A stretch of DNA of 64,000 bases from Thermothielavioides terrestris NRRL 8126 (lineage: Eukaryota > Ascomycota > Sordariomycetes > Sordariales > Chaetomiaceae). The notes below the pieces were generated by a model. That model saw nothing but the letters and a program-made list of their open reading frames with translations, searched no databases and was not told the origin of the DNA. The translations under genes were made by a program, and so were the position numbers. Of the stretch, positions 37,001 through 45,473 are shown piece by piece; the first letter of the stretch is position 1; each line of letters opens with the position of its first letter. The stretch is taken from assembly GCF_000226115.1 (NCBI RefSeq), contig NC_016458.1:1550001-1614000 (forward strand), read 5' to 3'.

Positions 37001-37611
37001 GGATGTTCATCCTCGTCCAAGCCAAAGTTGCTACCTTGACGATCGCCGCGTTCTCGGTGTACTTGAGGTCTGTCGTGCACGTGGCCGCCATACGGCCTGC
37101 GTCGAGGCCGGTCGCCATCCGAAGCGTTACTTCTCGAGCGTCGTCTCCCTCGTGTTGGTGGACTCCTGCTTCGACTACGGCTGCGGCCGCGTTTCCGCAT
37201 CAAAGGTTTACTGCTGAGGGCCTTTTCTTCCAGAGCTTCCAGCTCAGCCAAGGAGCCATCGATTGAATCGTGGACTGGCGCCGCATCGGGCAGGGCCAAA
37301 CCGGAAGAGACCTGCGCTTTCTCGACAATGCGCTGCATCTCGGGTTCGCCGTGGTTGGCCGTAGACTTCGCCTTCATTGATGGATGCATCATTCGAACGA
37401 GCCGATCAATACTCTCAAGCAAGCTCCTCGGCAGGGAATCGCCGCCCATTTTGGTCATTTTCCGCTCGAAAGTCTCGAATGCGTCAGAATCGAGTCGTTG
37501 GGCGATGAAGAACTCGGCGAGATTCCTGTCGACGACGCCGAGGTGATTCTGCAATTCGGAAACCACCTTCCTCACGAGGCCTACAACCTCGAGGTCGAAA
37601 AGTTCCTCCAT
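34063..37611 (-). CDS. PRP22: Spliceosomal DEAH-box RNA helicase Prp22 (DHX8)
   Basis: A single, intronless exon of 1182 aa. Prp22 uses ATP to release spliced mRNA from the spliceosome in the nucleus. The start at 37611 gives the conserved N-terminal helical domain (LVRKVVSELQNHLG, DRNLAEFFI); the frame is open further upstream but not conserved. An RS-like region (RGRSRSRSRSPP) precedes an S1 RNA-binding domain at about 215-290 (GTVTGVKGFGVFVHLHGVRG), the hallmark that separates Prp22 from Prp2, Prp16 and Prp43. The helicase core has GETGSGKTTQ (about 534), DEAH (about 633), STSATLD, and QANQRAGRAGRTGPG. Winged-helix, HA2/ratchet and OB-fold segments follow. The C-terminus is Gly-rich. All catalytic motifs are intact. 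It shares a 320-bp divergent promoter region with the RING-finger gene. Confidence 0.95.
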   Translation of the reverse strand: MEELFDLEVVGLVRKVVSELQNHLGVVDRNLAEFFIAQRLDSDAFETFERKMTKMGGDSLPRSLLESIDRLVRMMHPSMKAKSTANHGEPEMQRIVEKAQVSSGLALPDAAPVHDSIDGSLAELEALEEKALSSKPLMRKRGRSRSRSRSPPTRGRRRSRSNASDGDRPRRRPYGGHVHDRPQVHRERGDRQGSNFGLDEDEHPASTMDEAPILHKIYDGTVTGVKGFGVFVHLHGVRGHVTGLVLASRLAGRCSHPLGLVERGQTVKVRVVNTDGSRVALSMKDVDQVTGQDLAPLVNLGSGANMQPLGRGRAGHANDRFQEPNPAVRRGRRMTSPERWEIRQLIASGVVKASDFPDLDHDAPPRGDGEMELEEDLDIEVRDEEPPFLAGQTRQSLELSPIRVVKAPDGSLNRAAMSGAALAKERAELRQQQAAAAAEAAANKGGKLDLSTQWNDPMAGPERRKFASDLRSATVKTTKSDTSRRHNLSVPPTAQSSGKRTDMTIKQQRESLPIFAFRDQLIDAIRQNQILIVVGETGSGKTTQLTQYLAEAGFANNGIIGCTQPRRVAAMSVAKRVAEEVGCVLGQEVGYSVRFEDYTSPATKIKFMTDGTLQREILMDPDLKRYSVIILDEAHERTIATDVLFALLKRTLRKRPDLKVISTSATLDAEKFSSYFNDAPIFTIPGRTFPVEILYSREPVSDYFDAALTTVMEIHLTEPSGDILLFLTGQEEIDTSCEILSERMKALGPGVPELVILPMYAALPPEMQGRIFEPAPPGGRKVVIATNIAETSITIDNIYYVVDPGFVKQDAYDPKLGMDSLIVTPISQAQANQRAGRAGRTGPGKCFRLYTEAAYQSEMLPSPIPAIQRQNVSTTILMLKAMGINDVLHFDFMDPPPVNTMLAALEELYALGALDDEGMLTRLGRRIADFPLESSLAKVLIVAADLGCSDEILTIVAMLDLPNVFFRPKEKQAQADQKKAKFHDPHGDHLTLLNVYNSWKQSGYSSSWCFENFILARSMRQAKDVREQLVGIIERYRQPIVSCGSDTDRVRRALCAGFFRNAARRETEAGAGAGAYKTVVQGTEVYMHPSSALFGKQAEWVIYHGLVLTSREYMHWTTSIEPKWLVEAAPTFFRLAGTDGKMSKRRWQERIEPLYNKYADKDDWRLSARRRGARGGGGGTWG

Positions 37612-37931
37612 GTCGAATGGATACCTGCGCAAGCGCGCACTGACACGGTCGTACGTAGCGTAGTGTAGTGAGGTTGTGTAAGAGCCCAGAACCAGCAGGA
37701 CTCTGTGGAGTAAACCTGACATTCGAACAGTTCCCGGTAGGGCGAACTGGCAAGGGTGACCCTCCTCAGTTTGGCCAGGGCGCGCCCGATAAGGAAGGAC
37801 CCTTAAGCGCTTGCGGACTCCAGACGACGCTAACCAACAGGCACCTAACAGGGATGTCGCTTCGGCTTTCAGCGGGCTTCCAGCCAAAACCACGCCTGTT
37901 TGACAGAACTCCTGTTACTCGCCCCTTCATA
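37612..37931. promoter_or_regulatory. Divergent promoter between PRP22 and the RING-finger gene
   Basis: The two start codons face away from each other with 320 bp between them, so both promoters must share or overlap this segment. A GTAGTGTAGTG word sits near 37660. No TATA box is evident. Confidence 0.5.
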
Positions 37932-38918
37932 ATGAACACGGAGCCGAGCGCCGAAGACGAACGTCCCCAAATCCTACGAGACACTCTCCAGCAGATCTCG
38001 TCGACAGCAGCTGGTGCGGACACCAAATGCTGCGTCATCTGTCTCGGTGATTTGGTTGAGCAATGCGAAGCACGGCCTTGCCGGCACGACAACTTCGACT
38101 ACCTGTGCCTGGTCACCTGGCTGGAAGCTCGACCGACTTGCCCGCTATGCAAGAGCGATGTCTCTGAAGTCCGATACGATCTAGGCGACGACGGGAATCA
38201 CAGAAAGATTTACCACGTTCCGGAGCGGCCCGCCGACTGTGCTGTTGAAAGCGGACGCCTTGCGGCTTCGCCATCCGGAGTTCGGCACAGCAGCCGTGCT
38301 GGCCTTCCGCCTCGGCGACGGCCCCGAGAGGACGAAGCTATTCGGAGACGACGTTTGGTCTACCGGTATCAGCTCTACTCCCTCCATGTGGGCTCGAACA
38401 ATCGGCAACCGGCAAATTGGAGGTACAAGGTGCTGTCACCGCAGCTCTTTGTCACAGACCCTGAGCTTGTGTCGAGAGCCAGAATGTGGTTACGCCGCGA
38501 ACTTCGCGTCTTCCGCTTTCTCTACACGGAAGATACCGACGACTTACCGCCTGACCACGGTCTGGTCCGCAGATGCAGGCCCTGTAAGGCCGAGTTCTTA
38601 CTCGAATACATCATCGCAATCCTCAAGTCCATGGACATGCAGGGCAGCGCCGGCCAGGCAGAGGAACTGATCCAGGAGTTTCTGGGTCGGGATAATGCTC
38701 GGCTGCTCCTGCACGAACTCAGGGCCTGGCTCAGGAGTCCGTGCAAATCATTGAGCGAGTGGGATCGCGTTGTCCAGTATCGGGGCGGGGACATTTTGCG
38801 CCCGGTGTCTCAGGAGCGCAGCGAAGCAGTCAGCAGCGACGGGGCCCATTCGGAGCGGCCAACAACGTTCGACCTGTATCCTCGGGTCAACCATCCCACC
38901 CCCAGATGGGATGAATAA
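37932..38918 (+). CDS. RING-finger protein, putative E3 ubiquitin ligase
   Basis: A single exon of 328 aa. The start at 37932 was chosen because the open frame upstream runs into the shared promoter and looks non-coding. The RING domain lies at about 30-75 with the spacing CCVIC...CRHDNFDYLC...WLEARPTCPLC, i.e. Cys-x2-Cys, Cys-x-His, Asp/Cys, then Cys-x2-Cys. The x-H-x-x-F-D-x-x-C-x3-W pattern resembles fungal TOPORS-like RING proteins. A basic stretch (LPPRRRPREDEAIRRRR) could be a nuclear signal. The conserved C-terminal part (YRYQLYSLHVGSNN, FLLEYIIAILKSMD, ARLLLHELRAWLRSP) is helical and found in fungal homologues. Ubiquitin or SUMO ligase activity is inferred from the RING only. Substrate unknown. 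Confidence 0.83.
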   Translation: MNTEPSAEDERPQILRDTLQQISSTAAGADTKCCVICLGDLVEQCEARPCRHDNFDYLCLVTWLEARPTCPLCKSDVSEVRYDLGDDGNHRKIYHVPERPADCAVESGRLAASPSGVRHSSRAGLPPRRRPREDEAIRRRRLVYRYQLYSLHVGSNNRQPANWRYKVLSPQLFVTDPELVSRARMWLRRELRVFRFLYTEDTDDLPPDHGLVRRCRPCKAEFLLEYIIAILKSMDMQGSAGQAEELIQEFLGRDNARLLLHELRAWLRSPCKSLSEWDRVVQYRGGDILRPVSQERSEAVSSDGAHSERPTTFDLYPRVNHPTPRWDE

Positions 38919-41407
38919 CCAATTCGAGCGACAGAGATGGGTTGTTTCCTATGCTGCACAACCCGACACCAAGTTACCTGTACTCGTGACGTCGCGCTAA
39001 TCAATACCGCCCATACCACCCACACATATGGAGATGTGATGAATCAGGGCTGTTCCTGAACGACGGCAGTGGAGTCTTTTGTGATGGACTCCTTTCTATC
39101 AACCTATCACCAGCGCCATCTGGTACCGACAGCACGGTAACACAGTGCGAACGCGCTTCGCTGTGGGCTATCCACTGTGAATTTGTACTGTGTATCCTCC
39201 GTGTATTTGGAGATATTAACGATCAACGTTACTGGTGTAGAGGTCCGCAGGCCTTCAGATTCCATCGGCGATGCTGTGGAACTCTGCCAGTACGTTTCTC
39301 GTCGGGAGCCCTCGAACCCCAACGGGTGTAATGCCGCAGCCTCGTGTGCGCTGCGCAGCGCACCGCAACACACCCATCGCGAATCTCCATCGACGTGCCT
39401 GCCGCTTTGGCTTGTACTGGCGAGCAGCCCGCTTCGACACGAGGGAGAGTACGGATTGCGGCCTCCCAGCTAAAGAGACCTCATCGCCGCCATGCTTGCG
39501 CAATCAGTGCTTTCAGACATCCCCGCGGAGAATCCTGTGTTGGGACGGTGTCCAGGTTGCGAGATCATGCTGCGAGCGCCAGCCCACGAGCTTCGACCCC
39601 AGCCTCAGTGCAGCAGTTATTTTTTGCTAAGAAATGAGGGTCTGTTGATCCGCTTTACTCATCAAGTCTGTCTTGTCGTCTGTTCAGGCCGGGATCTCTC
39701 ATTGTTTTAAATCTGCCTGGACTGGCTTACCTCAAATTGGATGGAAGGTGGCAGACGGGTTCTTGCAGCTGGGCAGCGTCCCTTGCCATCTGAAGGGCCA
39801 AAAGCTCGCATCACTCGAGCGTTCTAGAATGAGCTTCCAGAGTTTATCTCGTGATCTATCTGAACGCACCGGCGTAGCTTTGCAGGAGCTCGTTCTCGAA
39901 TAGGAGATGGTCAGCCACCAAAACGGTCTTCACCGATCTATCGCCCTGACGAGCGCTTCCTCTCCCAGCTTGCAGTTTGTTGTGCGTTGTGCAACGGTAC
40001 ACGAGTCCTACCCCAACCTATTCTCAGCCTCGCATGTTCCATGAAATGGGTGATATACTCAAGTCGGGAAGAACACCCTGAGCTTCCGCAGCATCAACCC
40101 ACGCAACAAGGTGACACCCCGCAACACGCTAATATCTGGCCACTTGCCCGCTAATCCAATGTCTGTATGAATGTCCTCTCAGACATCTGCAAGCATCAGA
40201 GTTGTACGCACACGAGTTACACCCCAGAGGCAGTGCTATGTGCCACGCCGTAGTTCAACACAGTAGGATGCCGTTATGAATGTTCGTTGGCGTTTGTGCC
40301 CCCCTGCTCCAGATCAGTTTATCACATACTGTTCTGCTACTTGAAAGCAATGCTCGATTATTTTGCTAATATTTCGCTGACCTGTTCTGGTCTTCGCGTC
40401 CTTTCGCAGGGAAGAGCAGCGCATCCTGGCGGCCCTTACACAACCAGCCATGCATTCACTAACCCCACCGGAGCTTCCAGCATTGCCATTAAACATCCGT
40501 CTGTTTTCTCCTCCACTGACTCCCAATCAATAACATCCCTCCGTTACCTGTGACCATGCACATCTCCTGGAGACAAACATCCCTGACGCCCGGGATCGCA
40601 AGGAGTTGACCGACACACCGGCAGTCTCCTCCCGCCGCCCATTGGGACCCGCCTGGAAGTCTGCGTGAGGGATTGCAGAGCACAGCAGTTATGGACACCC
40701 AGTGGGACGGTCGCAAAAAGGCCGAGAGCGTGAATGATGCTGTTCATCAGGCGGGACACCAGCGTAGGCGCTACGCATGAGAGCGGGTGTACATAGAGGC
40801 AGAGGGCCGATTACGCTGAGAGCCGTGGGGTAACCCCAACGGTGATAAGATCGATAATCATAATGTTGTTCATCAATTGGCACGGCTCCCGCTGGCGATG
40901 AACGGTGGCCGTGGTAGTACTTGGACTGCTGAGCGATAGGATGCCCAGCTAGGAATGGAGTTTAGGGGCCGCCAGCTGACGAAGCAAAACAAAACCAGGC
41001 CAAGCAGGTAAGCAGCTGGGCGCCATGAGGAGAGGCAATGCCTCACCGAGGTCACGGGGGCACAGTTCAGCACCTGTACCGACGCTTCCGACGGAACATC
41101 AACGGAAGAGGTCTCACCGCATGGGTGGTTCTACACAAAGGCACGCGAAGGCTCTTGCGACGCAGACATCCATCAACATCCATCCATTACAGTCATCATA
41201 TACATCAGAACTACCGACATGAAGCCCTTCATATCCCTCGAGACGTTAAGTACCATACGTGTCCAACGCCGGGTGCATACCCAAGCTGTACTTTGTCCAA
41301 TCTTCAAATCACATACACGCCGTGCCCGAATGCAGCAAATGGAGAACAACACACCCGCAGGGCGCTGGCTCCTCGAGAGAGCTTGCGAAGGACCGCCGCT
41401 GACCCGC
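38919..41407. other. Intergenic region
   Basis: A 2.5-kb region between the 3' ends of the RING gene (plus) and hex1 (minus). Several short frames exist (for example 39271-39630) but none is recognisable. The part next to 41407 is presumably the hex1 3' UTR. Confidence 0.5.
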
Positions 41408-42090
41408 TTAGAGGCGGGAACCGTGGACGACCTTCATGTCGACAGCCATCTCACGGCCGTGGTCGGAGACGACCAGGACGCGGACGCTGCCGCGGCCAGA
41501 CTCGAAGGCCTTCTGCAGGCGGCCCCAGAGGTTGCTCTGGTCGATGACGGGCAGGTTCTGCTTGACGTCACCCGTCTCGGTCATGGCGACGATGGTGCCA
41601 TCCTGCATGTCCAGGACGCGGTACTGCTTGAAGACGGGGCCGAGCATGGTCTGGACCACGACGCTGGGCGCCGGGTTCGACACGAAGGACGACTCCTCAT
41701 GGAGCTGCTTGGTGAAGAGGTCGACACCGAGGTAGCGGTGCTGGCCGGTAGCAGCCGAGGTCGAGATGCGGATGACCTGGCACGGGCGGCCCTGGAGGAT
41801 GAGGATGTCGCCGAGGCGGATGTGGTGGCAGGGGATGGTCACCGTGTTGGGGGCGGCCGGCGCCTCCGACGAACCGCGCGGGCGACGGACCTCGCGGACC
41901 TCGTCGACCTCAATGCGCTCGTGGGCTTCGGGGTGCGCAATACGGTCAGCCAACTTGTGCAATCCCCGACGGAAAGAGTGGTAGTGGCCTGGTAGCTGGC
42001 GTGAGCACACACACTTGTGGGTGGCCCGCTTTTGGTGGGCCGCTGACGGAACTAGAAATCATGCTTACCGTCCTCGTCGTAGTAGCCCAT
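41408..42090 (-). CDS. hex1: Woronin-body major protein HEX1
   Basis: Exons 42069-42090 and 41408-41988 give 200 aa from the canonical start MGYYDEDG. HEX1 self-assembles into the crystalline core of Woronin bodies, peroxisome-derived organelles that plug septal pores after hyphal wounding. The core (TVTIPCHHIRLGD, CQVIRISTSAATGQH, YLGVDLFTKQLHEESSF, YRVLDMQDGTIVAMTETGD) is nearly identical in wording to that of Neurospora and has an eIF5A-like fold. The final Ser-Arg-Leu is a type-1 peroxisomal targeting signal. The intron 41989-42068 follows the first seven codons and is spliced at a CTACCAG acceptor, giving DEDGHYHSFRRG. An upstream open segment continuous with this frame is described separately; alternative hex1 transcripts are known in Aspergillus oryzae and Trichoderma reesei. 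Identity is very secure. Confidence 0.96.
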
Positions 42091-43023
42091 CTTGGATTTC
42101 TTGGGTTGAGCCTTGGGGTAACGAGGAACTTCGACCGTCTCTTCGACGATGTCTACCTTCTCGTGATAGGTGGAACGAGGAGCAGGAGGGTCAACGGTCG
42201 TACCGGTGACCTCGACGGACTCCTTGTAAACGGGGCGGGACCTGGGACCGTCGACGGTGTACTCGTCGACGTGGGTGCTGGTCTTGTGGGTGGGGTTGTA
42301 GCCGGGACCGTCGACAGTCGAGCCGGTCACGGAGAACTCCTTGCGGTAGTTGGGCTGGAAGCGGGAACGATACTCGCTCTCAGCAACGTCAATGGCAGTG
42401 TTGTGAGCGCGGTGGGTGGTATCGACCTCGATGCGAGTCTCCGAGTAGGTGGACTTGGGTCTGGTGGTGGAACGACGTCCCGGTTAGCAAGAAGCAAAAA
42501 GGAAAGAGCGCGTGGAGGTGCACGCCATCCAAAGCCCGTGTTTTTCTTCCCTTGGTCACTTGGCCAACTCCAGACCGCTTCGACCAGGCGCTAAGCAGGG
42601 GGGCGCTGACCCCGGACGGAGCCAGAAAAAAGCAAGGGCGGGGAAAAGACACAAGCGAACGGATCAAAACAAAAACAAAAGAACAGCTGAAACTCACCTG
42701 CGGTAGTCGTCACGCTCAACGTACTCGTCGCGGATGCCGGGACGGCGGTATTCCTCTTCTTCACGAGTGATGCGGACCTCTTCCTCTCTGAAGCGACCCT
42801 CTCCACGTGGAGGAAGATGTGCTTGGGCTTGAAATGAAGAAGAGTGTTGACCTTCCCGTCCGGCGTGCTGGGGGAGCTTGATCTCAACCTCTTCGTGGGT
42901 GGTGGTCTGGGTGGCGGTCTCGGACTCCCTGTATGAAGACGGGAAGACGCTGAAGGGGACCGGGACACGAGCTTCAAAGTCCAGATTGGCGACCTTTGAC
43001 GGCGCAGAGGGGGAGTCTTCTCC
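42091..43023 (-). other. hex1 upstream open leader exons, possible long isoform
   Basis: In frame with hex1, the DNA is open for 232 codons upstream of its ATG once an intron at 42461-42697 (GTGAGT donor, CACCAG acceptor) is removed. Exons would be 42091-42460 and 42698 to at most 43023, where an in-frame TGA lies. The encoded peptide is repetitive and Thr/Val/Glu-rich: TVDGPGYNPTHKTS, TVDGPRSRPVYKES, TVDPPAPRSTYHEK, and EEEVRITREEEEYRRPG. The spliced segment contains no ATG in any frame on this strand. It may be the N-terminal part of a long HEX1 isoform started in an unseen exon or at a non-AUG codon. A second possible acceptor sits at 42929 (TTCATACAG). Limits of the 5' exon are uncertain. 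Confidence 0.6.
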
Positions 43024-45108
43024 TCAACCTTCCGACCTGGGACGAAAGGTAGACAAGAAGATCCCTCTTGCTTCTTTTCCTAGAAAGAAGTCGAAAGAAA
43101 AAGGAGAGAAGGCGGTCTCTGAATGGGATCCGTCTTCTTTTTTTTTTTTTTTCAATCGAATTCCAACAAGGGAAAGAGGAATGGAGCTGGAGGGATTTGT
43201 GGTGCTTTCTGAGTGAACAGGCTGCTTGCAGGTGCAGAAGGAGGAGAAGAGGACGGCGGCCGGACTGCACGAGCGAGGCCGGTTCAAATACGCCCCGGAT
43301 CGGCTGGCTGGTTGGCGGGGGACCGGGAACCAGGCGTGGCAGGTGTGATGGGAGCCCAATGAGGTTGTCCGATTCGCTGTGTGGCCGCGGCGGCTGGGGT
43401 CGATTGGCGACTGCCAGGCCGGTGAAGCACAACCAAGGCAGGAGCTTCCCGAGCAACTGTTTACATGGTGTGGGACCTGTCTTGTTTATTGCTCCCCACT
43501 TCGGTTTAGCGCATCTCACCTCTGCCCCACCCGGCCGTTCCTGATTGCCTCTCACCCCTGTCAATCCTGCCGGCTGGGGACGCGTCCCGCCACCATCCAT
43601 GGCTAGCAGCTGTCCTGTTGCGAGCTGAACACGAAAGCTCCAGAAGGTCGCTTGCTGGCCAGCCAGGATGCGGTTGCGAAAGATCCGTCTCCCCAACCTC
43701 CCCCAAACTGAAACTGCGGGGATGAGTTCAGAGATCTGCTGGCGGGTCTGCATTGCTCAGCTGGCTGGCGGAGCGCATCGCCTAGCTACTCAGGATGTAC
43801 GGAATACACTAATTCGTTCAGTGCCTGGCTGCGAAGCTGCCATTGGAAGCTCTTGGTGGGAAGCTCTCATGAAGCTCCTCCCACAATTTCTGCCAGAGCC
43901 AAGGACATCGGCCGTCCTGCATGCGCTTGAGGTGGTTGGGGGTGGTCGGTCAAATCCCTGTTGCAGCGCCAGAATCTGCAGGCATGGCTGATCAGAAGCA
44001 GCTCGAAGCCTCGATTGGTGCTCCTCCCAGCCTCTCGCCTTTCCCACGGCCTCAGGTTTTCGTGGGCTTTCGCGATTGGGCGACCCAGTGCAGCCCGCCT
44101 GCACGCCCACAGCGGAGATGCCAGCCGTCGTGTGAGCGCTCGTCCAGGGTGGACGGCACGGTCCATGGCAACTGGAGTGGTTGGAGAACCTACCAGCATC
44201 GGGCTGTGATCAATGCGTTCAACAGTATCCGGACGGAATGACTAAAGCGGCTCGGAATCCCGCACGAGGGACCCCGATCAGTCCAGGCGGAGAGCCGAAA
44301 CCACCTCGGCACACCCGACGCCGTTGCCTGTTGTCATGGCAACTGCTAGTGTCTCCCAGCGCTGATCCTCGGCCGAGCTGGTCAGGTCCCCAGCGCCAGC
44401 CAGGTCTTCGAAAACATGTGACATGTCGCGACCGTCAATTTCATGGTCGCTGGCCACTTTTACAAAGTGACATGTACTCCCTACATCCGTAGCTGCTCGG
44501 CTCATCCAAGAAGGACCCAGCGGTGCAATGCATTGAATGAGTATCCGTAAAGATCCCTCTCCAGTGCCGCCAATTCCGCCGCTGCTGCCATTGTTTGTTT
44601 GAGTTCGACGGAGCTCTCGGACGTCGACATTGATGGCTGCCCTGAAGTTCATTCGTGGGTCGCTGCTATCTGCCAATGTATAACGATGTCATTTCCATGA
44701 AACCAATAATGGCGTTCATCCCGATGCTCCCCTTCGCTCTGGCGAGTCAAGGCAGCTTCCCATAACGGGCTGTTGTCATTGGACAACTCCAACATGAGCA
44801 TGTCTGGGAGTGGGAGTGTACAAAGGGTAGGGAGTAACGATTACTGGTGGTCTGTTCTTGATATACCTAAGTTAAGCAACTGTGAGTCTTCAGATGGTAG
44901 GTAACTGAGTGCATCCACGGTGCTGTGGAGGAGTCCAGCATCGATGGGCACGGCCGTCAAACCGTCGGCCACGACAGTTCTTGTTGAGAACTGCAGTGGC
45001 AGGTGGGACCTAGCGACGATTTCTCTTCTTTCGCATCGCAACGGCGCTTCTTCTCATCTCCTGCAACGGCTAACCTTACCTGATTGCTTGAGCCGCAAGA
45101 GCACTACT
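43024..45108. other. Intergenic region upstream of hex1
   Basis: It contains a run of 17 T at about 43138-43154 on the plus strand, which would be an A-run near the presumed hex1 leader. Open frames such as 42974-43753 (minus) have no recognisable content. Most of it is probably the hex1 promoter. Confidence 0.45.
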
Positions 45109-45252
45109 ATGGAGCCCCTAAAAGTGCTCTTCTCCCTCGGAGTAGGCATCGGATTAGGCGGCCTTGCTTTCGCGGTAACGTACTATCTGTTTGGCGTCAT
45201 TCGCAGGGCGCTGCAGCACAGGCGGCACCCTCCAACGACTCAGGTTAGGTGA
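45109..45252 (+). CDS. Possible small single-span membrane peptide
   Basis: A 47-codon frame starts at the third in-frame ATG of a longer open stretch. It reads MEPLKVLFSLGVGIGLGGLA and then a hydrophobic segment ending YYLFGVIRRALQHRR. That is one good transmembrane helix followed by a basic stretch, as in small organellar membrane proteins. I do not recognise a family. It lies only 221 bp before the start of the Rqc2 gene on the same strand, so it could also be an upstream ORF or chance. Low confidence. Confidence 0.3.
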   Translation: MEPLKVLFSLGVGIGLGGLAFAVTYYLFGVIRRALQHRRHPPTTQVR

Positions 45253-45473
45253 GCTCGCGTGCTCTGACTGGACAGCCAATTGCAGCAGCGGACTGCTGCC
45301 CTGTGCACTGAGCTACAGCGGACCCCACCTACTCTTCTGAGAACGCCGGTGCCCCGCCATCCATGTCGGCCATGACATCGAAAACCCGCACGTGGGACAA
45401 GAGCTGCCGATCTATCAAGCATTGAGCATTCCCTGAGCTTTTCACAGTACCGAGGCGTAACTGCGCGCCCATC

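Noticed and set aside
42974..43753. 259-codon minus-strand open frame upstream of hex1
   Set aside because: It has no recognisable content and runs through the poly-A tract; it is in a different frame from the hex1 leader and starts at a non-ATG codon.
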